5,952 nucleotides of DNA, taken from contig CAZDYP010000239.1 in NCBI GenBank assembly GCA_964509505.1, forward strand, positions 1 to 5,952. Reading direction: 5' to 3'. The notes under the pieces are model-generated. The model had not been told where the DNA came from. It saw only the letters and a list, made by a program, of their open reading frames with translations, and searched no databases. This document shows, one piece after another, positions 1-4,913 of the stretch; the first letter of the stretch is position 1; every line of letters begins with the position of its first letter. A program made the position numbers and the translations under genes. The stretch is from CAZDYP01 sp964509505 (GTDB lineage: Bacteria > Chloroflexota > Anaerolineae > JACRMK01).

Positions 1-886
1 GTTTCTGTTCGGGGTCAACCACGCCCGCGAGCTTGGCGAGAAAACGGTCAGCCGCATTGACGCGCACGACGTTCAAATCGAGATGCTCGGTGAACAACGC
101 CAGCGCTTCGTCGGCTTCGTTGGCGCGCAACAAGCCATGATCCACAAAGATGCACAGCAAGCGTTCGCCAAGCGCTTTGCCGACGAGCGTCGCCGTCACC
201 GCCGAATCCACACCACCCGACAACGCACACAACACGCGCCCTTCATCACCCACTTGCGCGCGAATCTGTGCGATGGCTTCGGTGATGATATGTGCGGGCG
301 ACCAAGCGCCCTCGCAACCGCACACGTCATACACGAAGTTACGCAAGATGTCCATGCCATGTGGCGTGTGCGTCACTTCGGGATGAAACTGCACACCATA
401 GATGCGCCGCGCCGCATCGCCCATCGCGGCGATGGGTGTGTTGGGTGATTGCGCCAACACAGTAAAGCCATCAGGCGCACGCTCGATGGAATCGCCGTGC
501 GACATCCAGACGTTGAGGGTGTGAGGCATATCGCGGAATAGATTTAGTTCATTGGAAACGGTGATAGTTGCGGGTCCATACTCGCGTTTGTCGGCGGCGC
601 GCACGTCGCCGCCGAGTTCGCGCGCCAAGAGTTGCATGCCATAGCAGATGCCGAGGATAGGCACAGACGTTTCAAGCAGGTACGTGGGGAGTTGCGGCGC
701 GCCATCTTCATACACTGAAGCGGGCCCGCCCGACAAAATGAAACCGCGCGGAGCGAGGCGTTCAATCTCCGCGCGCGGCGCGTCACAAGGCAAGAGTTCG
801 CAATAGACGTTCAGCTCGCGCACACGACGCGCGATGAGCTGCGCGTATTGCGCGCCGAAGTCGAGGACGATGACGGTAGAAGACAT
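1..886 (-). CDS. guaA: GMP synthase (glutamine-hydrolysing), N-terminal 295 residues, cut at left edge
   Basis: GMP synthase makes GMP from XMP, ATP and glutamine in the cytoplasm, the last step of guanine nucleotide synthesis. The reading frame has no stop from ATG at 886 to the left edge, giving 295 codons of about 520 usual for the family. Residues 1-190 are the class I glutamine amidotransferase domain: N-terminal VIVLDFGAQY, ILSGGPASVY (50-59), the nucleophile elbow GICYGMQ with Cys81, and the remaining triad in VQFHPE (His168, Glu170). Residues about 195-295 begin the ATP-pyrophosphatase domain with the P-loop SGGVDS (223-228) and FVDHGLLR (247-254). The XMP-binding dimerisation domain lies beyond the edge. 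ATG at 886 is chosen because homology begins at once, although no Shine-Dalgarno is present; a TATAAT box ends six bases upstream. It lies 57 bases downstream of the ATPase gene on the same strand. All visible catalytic residues are intact. Confidence 0.97.
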   Translation of the reverse strand, partial: MSSTVIVLDFGAQYAQLIARRVRELNVYCELLPCDAPRAEIERLAPRGFILSGGPASVYEDGAPQLPTYLLETSVPILGICYGMQLLARELGGDVRAADKREYGPATITVSNELNLFRDMPHTLNVWMSHGDSIERAPDGFTVLAQSPNTPIAAMGDAARRIYGVQFHPEVTHTPHGMDILRNFVYDVCGCEGAWSPAHIITEAIAQIRAQVGDEGRVLCALSGGVDSAVTATLVGKALGERLLCIFVDHGLLRANEADEALALFTEHLDLNVVRVNAADRFLAKLAGVVDPEQK

Positions 887-901
887 AAGGCGATTATAGC
901 A
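887..901 (-). promoter_or_regulatory. guaA promoter: extended -10 abutting the start codon
   Basis: On the minus strand TGC-TATAAT (901-893) is followed by CGCCTT and then ATG. TATAAT is a perfect sigma-70-type -10 hexamer with an extended -10 TG. Transcription normally starts about seven bases after the hexamer, which is the A of the start codon, so a leaderless mRNA is inferred. At 17-base spacing the -35 position reads TCCGAC, a poor match that falls inside the tandem repeat. The same block precedes the ATPase gene. Confidence 0.75.
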
Positions 902-905
902 TATT

Positions 906-941
906 GGTCGGATTAGTCGGAGGGGTCGGAGGGGTCGGATG
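906..941. repeat. GTCGGA short tandem repeat, four units of 8-10 bases
   Basis: The plus strand shows four GTCGGA cores at 907, 916, 925 and 934, separated by TTA, GGG and GGG, so the spacing is a constant nine bases. It fills most of the spacer between the ATPase stop codon and the guaA promoter and overlaps the predicted guaA -35 region. Similar short GTCGGA/TCCGAC tandems are, from memory, common between genes in Chloroflexota and other environmental genomes. It may be a slippage-prone intergenic repeat or a regularly spaced protein-binding array. Its function is unknown. Confidence 0.8.
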
Positions 942-943
942 TG

Positions 944-2518
944 TTAGCCGCGAATGACGACGATGTGGCGGCCCTGCGGGGAGGTGTGCGTCTCGGTGCG
1001 CGTGCGTTGGCTGATGGGCGGTTGGCCGCTACGTTGGTCGAAGATGACCAGCCAGCCGCTGTCCAAGCCCAAGCCGCCGAGATATTCGTCCAACTGCTCC
1101 AAGCCTTCCGTCAGTGGATCGCTTTCGTCGTCGCGCCAGACCTTCAGCTCAATCCCCAACGTCACCGCGCCGTAGCGCAAGCACAAATCCATGCGCCGTG
1201 AACCAATCGCGTACTCGCGCTCCAACGTGCCGCCGCCATTGACCACTCGATGCAAAAATGCCATCAACACCAAATGTGGCGCGACTTCGTGATAATGCGC
1301 CGCTTTGAGCAACGGCTGTCCATGTTGTCGCCAAAACACGAGGAATGCTTGCAGCAATCGTTCCGCGTCCAGTGCGCCATCGGGCTTCAACCAAGTAGGT
1401 TTGATGTGCGGCAAGGAGGCTTGCGCTGTGCTGGCTAAGACGCGCGGCAAAATTTCACGGTAAATTGGATTGACGATGACTAAGCCGCCGCCATTCTCCA
1501 AGCGACAAAGCCCCAGATCAACCACATACTGTAAGTCATCGGCTGGCATATCGCCGAGCGTCGCGCCCGCCAACATCGGCTCGATGACGGCGCGCACACG
1601 CGGGTCGCGCAAGCGTTCCGTCAGGTTGCGTAAATGCGTGCTACGCTGTGCGATGAGCGTTTCTTTGGCTTGCTGGATGTGAGCGGGTGTGATGGGCTGC
1701 GCGCGGTTTGGCTCAGCGGGCGATTCGAAGCACACCTGTTGCGCCAGCGCATTCACAAGCCACGGCTGACCGCGCGTGAGTTCCCACACCAGCGCCAGCG
1801 CTTCAGGCGCGAAGCGTTGGCTCGTGTCAGCCGTGTATTGTTGATAGAGCGCGGCAATGTCGTCGGCGGTGAAATCACCGAGTCGCAACGATTTGGCGAC
1901 GATGTTAAATGGACTGCCAGCCGTGAGCGGGTCTGTGGTTTGCGCTGCTTGCAAGCGATAATCTTGTATGTCGCGCAGACCGCACAAGATGATGCTCTGC
2001 GGGAACGTCGTGGGGCGACGATGATACCCCGCGCGCAGTTGACGCAACACGGACACAAGCGAATCACCGATCAATGCGTCAATTTCATCTATGAGCAAGA
2101 CGGCAGGCTTGGGGCTTGCTTCAGCCCATTCTGTCAGCATCTGATTCAGCGCGCCATGTGGTCCTACTTCCGTCAGCAGCTTCTCTTGGCGTTGTTGGAG
2201 TGAGGCGTCATTGAAGGCGCGACGAATGCCTGCAGTTAATTCACTCAGGATGACTTGCATCGCAGCTTGCACATTGTCCCGTGACGTTTGTCCGCTCTCG
2301 ACATTGATGTATAGCGCGCGATATTGCCCGCTCTGATTGAGGTGCGTCATCAGTGCCAACAAGCACGTCGTCTTGCCTGTCTGACGCGGCGCGTGCAGCA
2401 TGAAGTACTTGTGTCGTTCGATCAACGACATAACTTCGGGCAGATGTAGTCGCTTGAGCGGCGGCAAGCAGTAGTGATATTGCGCGTTGACGGGCCCCTC
2501 GGTGTTGAAGAAACGCAT
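944..2518 (-). CDS. P-loop AAA-type ATPase fused to a PD-(D/E)XK nuclease-like domain
   Basis: A 524-residue cytoplasmic protein. Residues 1-30 carry the lead-in seen in such ATPases (FNTEGPVNAQYHY). Walker A is APRQTGKTT (43-51), Walker B is AVLLIDEIDAL (139-149), and a sensor-like strand lies at IILCGLRD (176-183). Then come NIVAKSLRLGDFTADDI (205-221) and ELTRGQPWLVNALA (246-259), characteristic of the AAA_14-like/STAND-related group annotated only as 'ATP-binding protein'. A winged-helix-like segment (about 285-365) follows. The C-terminus resembles a PD-(D/E)XK fold: Glu434, Asp444 in RRMDL, IELKV with Glu457 and Lys459, and Gln475 in EQLDEYL. An open frame continues 148 codons upstream, but ATG at 2518 is preferred because conserved sequence begins there and a TATAAT box lies just before it; the upstream part is low-grade and crosses the divergent promoter. 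The family's cellular role is not established; DNA processing, mobile-element biology or defence are all possible. All key residues look intact. Confidence 0.88.
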   Translation of the reverse strand: MRFFNTEGPVNAQYHYCLPPLKRLHLPEVMSLIERHKYFMLHAPRQTGKTTCLLALMTHLNQSGQYRALYINVESGQTSRDNVQAAMQVILSELTAGIRRAFNDASLQQRQEKLLTEVGPHGALNQMLTEWAEASPKPAVLLIDEIDALIGDSLVSVLRQLRAGYHRRPTTFPQSIILCGLRDIQDYRLQAAQTTDPLTAGSPFNIVAKSLRLGDFTADDIAALYQQYTADTSQRFAPEALALVWELTRGQPWLVNALAQQVCFESPAEPNRAQPITPAHIQQAKETLIAQRSTHLRNLTERLRDPRVRAVIEPMLAGATLGDMPADDLQYVVDLGLCRLENGGGLVIVNPIYREILPRVLASTAQASLPHIKPTWLKPDGALDAERLLQAFLVFWRQHGQPLLKAAHYHEVAPHLVLMAFLHRVVNGGGTLEREYAIGSRRMDLCLRYGAVTLGIELKVWRDDESDPLTEGLEQLDEYLGGLGLDSGWLVIFDQRSGQPPISQRTRTETHTSPQGRHIVVIRG

Positions 2519-2533
2519 GGGGCGATTATAGCA
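2519..2533 (-). promoter_or_regulatory. ATPase gene promoter: extended -10 abutting the start codon
   Basis: On the minus strand TGC-TATAAT (2533-2525) is followed by CGCCCC and then ATG at 2518. The spacing and the TGCTATAATCGCC block are identical to those before guaA. No Shine-Dalgarno is possible in six bases, so a leaderless transcript starting at or near the A of ATG is inferred. No good -35 hexamer is seen at 16-18 bases (TGCAGT at 17), in keeping with reliance on the extended -10. Confidence 0.72.
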
Positions 2534-2542
2534 CAGCTTGGC

Positions 2543-2571
2543 TTGCAACTGCATCACTCGCTTGTTATAAT
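2543..2571 (+). promoter_or_regulatory. Plus-strand sigma-70-type promoter for the beta-helix remnant
   Basis: TTGCAA (2543-2548) and TATAAT (2566-2571) are separated by exactly 17 bases, with an extended -10 TG at 2563-2564. Start of transcription is predicted near A2578. Its -10 region, TATAATCGC, is an exact inverted copy of the minus-strand promoter's block at 2522-2530, so two promoters of the same type diverge here, with only 35 bases between the two -10 boxes. The promoter looks intact although the gene it serves is broken. Confidence 0.75.
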
Positions 2572-2577
2572 CGCGCC

Positions 2578-2643
2578 ACCAGTTCAAGCGAGACCATCGG
2601 GCAGAGATGCCCTTCTGTCTCACACGGGGCATACCCCCATGAC
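2578..2643 (+). promoter_or_regulatory. Folded 5' leader RNA of the plus-strand gene (candidate structured element)
   Basis: Downstream of the predicted start site the RNA can fold into two hairpins. The first pairs GAGAC (2590-2594) with GTCTC (2617-2621), has a symmetric 4x4 internal loop, then pairs GGGCA (2599-2603) with TGCCC (2608-2612) around a GNRA tetraloop, GAGA. The second pairs GGGG (2626-2629) with CCCC (2634-2637). A competing pairing, ATGCCC (2607-2612) with GGGCAT (2627-2632), would break both. The Shine-Dalgarno sequence follows directly. No known riboswitch class was recognised. This could be a cis-regulatory or mRNA-stabilising leader, or chance folding of GC-rich sequence. 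Confidence 0.4.
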
Positions 2644-2650
2644 AAGGAGG
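2644..2650 (+). promoter_or_regulatory. Strong Shine-Dalgarno AAGGAGG without a good in-frame start
   Basis: AAGGAGG is a near-perfect Shine-Dalgarno. The nearest well-spaced start codons, TTG at 2660 and GTG at 2662, open frames that stop soon (TAG at 2687-2689 for the TTG). The frame that encodes the signal peptide reads through this region from a TGA at 2640 and has its first ATG/GTG/TTG start, GTG, only at 2691. The beginning of the gene therefore looks damaged or uses an unusual start such as CTG at 2667. Confidence 0.65.
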
Positions 2651-2690
2651 AATCAAGGCTTGTGTTCTGCGTCGGTTCATTGGCAGTAGC

Positions 2691-3418
2691 GTGTTCGGTC
2701 CCATGTTCAGCCTCGTGCTGGGCGCCATGCTGGCGTTGACGCAAGCGCCGACTGCGCGCGCCTCACCGCCCACGTATCCCTTCCACTCAGGCGTCGTCTC
2801 AATCTGCACCGAAGCTAGTTTGCTCGCCGCACTCGCGGGCGGCGGCGCGGTCACGTTCAGCCCGGGCGATTGCCTCATCACCGTTTCGGCAACGATTCTC
2901 ATCACCGCGCCGACGACCATTGATGGCGCGGGACAGCGTGTGACGTTGAGCGGCGGCGACACGCTACGGTCATCACGACCACGGTGGGCGTAGGCACACT
3001 CACACTACAAAACATCACGCTGACATTGGGACGCGCGGCGGGGACTGGTAAGCATGGCGGCGCGGCGTACATGCGCGGCAACCTCGTGTTGTCCAAGACT
3101 GTGTTTTTCAGCAACACCTCGGTCAATGGGCAGGGCGGCGGCGTGTATGTCACAGGCACGTTGGTCGTGTCGAACACGCAGTTCCTCAGCAACACCGCGA
3201 GCTCGGATGGCGGCGGTGTGCGTATGGTGGGTGCGGTGCAACTCGTCGGCGGGCTGTTCCTGAACAATCAAAGCACCAACGGTAGTGGCGGCGGGCTGTT
3301 TGCCAACAGCCCGCTGGCGTTGACAAGCACACAGTTTCTGTGGAACACTGCTCAGCAAGGCAGCGGCATCTATCATCAGGCAGGCAATGGACGGTTGGTC
3401 AATGCGCTTGCTGAATAA
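2691..3418 (+). pseudogene. Secreted beta-helix/Pmp-like repeat protein remnant, frameshifted and shortened
   Basis: Two overlapping frames together encode one protein of about 242 residues. The first (2691-2969) starts with a signal peptide: a hydrophobic run MFSLVLGAMLALTQ ending in PTARA-SPP. In-frame codons upstream add an RR-containing n-region. It continues into a start-of-helix domain with TIDGAGQRVTLSGGDTL. The second frame (2969-3418) resumes with VITTTVGVGTLTLQNITLTLG and four repeats of about 25-26 residues bearing FxxN and GGG motifs: FFSNTSVNGQGGG, FLSNTASSDGGG, FLNNQSTNGSGGG and FLWNTAQQGSG. These are typical of right-handed beta-helix and Chlamydia-Pmp-type repeats in exported or surface proteins. 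One G appears lost at 2967-2969 (CGGTC from probable CGGGTC). The product ends abruptly at LVNALAE, five bases before the terminator, with no anchor. Family members are usually several hundred residues. A sequencing error could explain the frameshift but not the short end. Confidence 0.75.
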
Positions 3419-3422
3419 AGCA

Positions 3423-3459
3423 AAAGACCCGAAGGGTTTTCCCAACCCCTCGGGTCTTT
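3423..3459. terminator. Bidirectional intrinsic terminator between convergent genes
   Basis: A 10-bp stem, AAAGACCCGA (3423-3432) with TCGGGTCTTT (3450-3459), continues after one mismatch into GGGTT/AACCC (3434-3438 and 3444-3448) around the loop TTCCC. T-rich stretches follow on both strands: TTTGTATTT on plus and TTTTGCTTTATT on minus. It starts five bases after the plus-strand stop at 3418 and lies five bases after the stop of the minus-strand cytochrome gene, so it serves both. Confidence 0.93.
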
Positions 3460-3464
3460 GTATT

Positions 3465-4862
3465 TCATGGTGTAACCTGTACCACGAAACTAAGTTTGTG
3501 ACCTCCATACTCTCCCGTGATTTCCCAACAACCCAGCGTTGGCACATCCACGCCGACCAACATCGCTGATCCAATATCTGCGGCATTGTAAGCGTTGGTC
3601 GCGCGCGAGGCGACGAGTGGCGGTGCGTTGGCGTCCAGGCGTTTGCCCGTGACGGTCAGTTTGGGTTGTGGCTCCGCTTGCCAATCGTAACCTTTGCGCC
3701 ACCAGAAAATTTTTTGTGTGTAGCCTTCTGCGTGGTGTGGCAAGGCGCGCCACGTGCCATCGGTGCGCAGCATCACCCACAAATTTTCTGTGCCGTACCA
3801 AAACTCGTTGGCGAATGGCGCTTTGGCAGCATAAGGCGTGGGCGGCGCAAACAATGGATTTTGTGGCTTGGTCACGGGACAAGTCGCCGCGTTGGCGACG
3901 GAACTCGTCGTGGTCGTGGATGTGTTGGTAGATGGCTTCGCGCTGAGAAACACCGCGAGCGCGTCAATCTCGTCCTGTTTCAAATCGAGGTTGGGCATGA
4001 GGGTATTGGGTTTGATGGCTTGCGGATTTTTGAGCCAGTTGCGTAGATGCTCGACGCTGAACTCTGTTTTCGTCAGGTTGGGTGGTTCAACCTCGCTCAT
4101 CGAGAAGGGACCCACCGTCACTTCGGCTCTGAACGCGCTGTGGGCATGGCACATCACGCAACCTTTCGCCAAGAACAAATCGTGACCATACGCTAGCTGA
4201 CTCGTCGCTTCGTCAGAGGCGGATGGCTTCGCCGATGTGTTCACGCTCACAGTTGGCGTAGTTGATGTGTCTTGCAGCGCAAGCCATCCGCCCAACAAGC
4301 CGATACCTGTAGATGCGAACAACAACGGCACTGCCCACAACGTGCGCTTGCGTTGCCACAGCAACAACGCACTCAAGCCAATGATGGGACTCGCGGCGAG
4401 CAACGACAGCGCAAGCAAGGGCGGTGCGCTTGACGTTGAGGCAGGCGCGGGTGTGTTGATGACTGCGGGCTTGACTGGCGCGGGCGCAGCGGTGGACGCC
4501 GACACATTCAACGCTGGCATTGGTTGCGCATAACCGAAGGCGTCAATCTTCCATTTCCACTCGCCCTCGCTTGGCAACATCAGGCTTGCCATGTAATGTC
4601 CTTTGCCCCCTTCGCCTCGGGCGATGAAAGTCGCCGTCTCGAAGGCGCCATTGCGATTCGCTTGAATCTTCGGCGAGAGCCCATCCAATAGCGTCTGCCC
4701 ATGTTGTCGCACGACAAAGCCGATGGTGAACGCTTGCCCTGCGACGACTTCGCGTGGCAATGAGTCGAGCGTGACGACCGCCCAACCGCCTGCGTCGGCA
4801 GGTGAGGACGCGAGCGCGAGGAACAACACAACACATAACAGCGACGATACCATTTTTTGCAT
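3465..4862 (-). CDS. Membrane-anchored c-type cytochrome with YtkA/FixH-like and WYG/GCWEITG domains
   Basis: A 465-residue exported protein. A signal peptide (1-24, cleaved near SSPADA-GG) leads into a YtkA/FixH-like beta domain (25-120; AGQAFTIGFVVRQHG, then GHYMASLMLPSEGEWKWKIDAFG). A Pro/Ala/Thr linker follows, then two transmembrane helices (148-169 and 175-196) joined by the positive loop QRKRT, which should face the cytoplasm. A monohaem cytochrome c domain (about 222-308) has the haem-binding CVMCH (Cys235, Cys238, His239) and probable axial Met289 in NTLMPNLDL. After a Ser/Thr linker, residues 328-465 form an uncharacterised domain with EFWYGTENLWVMLR, a KIFWWRKGYDW segment, GKRLDANAPPL and a final GCWEITGEYGGHKLSFVVQV. 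All globular parts should lie outside the membrane. ATG at 4862 is supported by the Shine-Dalgarno and signal peptide. It starts 51 bases after the anti-sigma-like gene. A role in respiratory electron transfer or oxidase/copper maturation is inferred, not shown. Confidence 0.9.
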   Translation of the reverse strand: MQKMVSSLLCVVLFLALASSPADAGGWAVVTLDSLPREVVAGQAFTIGFVVRQHGQTLLDGLSPKIQANRNGAFETATFIARGEGGKGHYMASLMLPSEGEWKWKIDAFGYAQPMPALNVSASTAAPAPVKPAVINTPAPASTSSAPPLLALSLLAASPIIGLSALLLWQRKRTLWAVPLLFASTGIGLLGGWLALQDTSTTPTVSVNTSAKPSASDEATSQLAYGHDLFLAKGCVMCHAHSAFRAEVTVGPFSMSEVEPPNLTKTEFSVEHLRNWLKNPQAIKPNTLMPNLDLKQDEIDALAVFLSAKPSTNTSTTTTSSVANAATCPVTKPQNPLFAPPTPYAAKAPFANEFWYGTENLWVMLRTDGTWRALPHHAEGYTQKIFWWRKGYDWQAEPQPKLTVTGKRLDANAPPLVASRATNAYNAADIGSAMLVGVDVPTLGCWEITGEYGGHKLSFVVQVTP

Positions 4863-4866
4863 GTAA

Positions 4867-4874
4867 CCCTCCTT
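4867..4874 (-). promoter_or_regulatory. Shine-Dalgarno of the cytochrome c gene
   Basis: AAGGAGGG on the minus strand ends four bases before ATG at 4862. It decides this start over the in-frame ATG three codons downstream, and it contrasts with the Shine-Dalgarno-less starts of guaA and the ATPase gene. Confidence 0.85.
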
Positions 4875-4913
4875 GGGGGAATGAGTGTGAGCAAAACGGC
4901 GACTTGCTCTACA

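Noticed and set aside
906..941. Possible CRISPR array from the GTCGGA repeats
   Set aside because: The units are only about nine bases long with three-base spacers, far below CRISPR repeat and spacer sizes.
1634..2203. 189-codon plus-strand open frame
   Set aside because: It lies wholly antisense to the ATPase core, including Walker B, has no promoter or Shine-Dalgarno and looks like an Arg/Leu-rich shadow of GC-rich coding sequence.
2474..2689. 71-codon plus-strand open frame ending just before the signal peptide
   Set aside because: It starts inside the ATPase gene on the opposite strand and upstream of the plus promoter. Only its last codons follow an ATG at 2639, which lies before rather than after the Shine-Dalgarno.
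2519..2962. 148-codon N-terminal extension of the ATPase reading frame
   Set aside because: It runs through both divergent promoters and antisense to the signal-peptide coding part of the beta-helix remnant, shows no domain, and conserved sequence starts at the ATG at 2518.
2967..2969. Programmed ribosomal frameshift in the beta-helix gene
   Set aside because: No slippery heptamer or helpful downstream structure is seen at the junction CTACGGTC; simple loss of one G explains it better.
3005..3586. 193-codon minus-strand open frame across the terminator
   Set aside because: It reads through the strong bidirectional terminator and is antisense to the beta-helix repeats and out of frame with the cytochrome gene; no recognisable domain.
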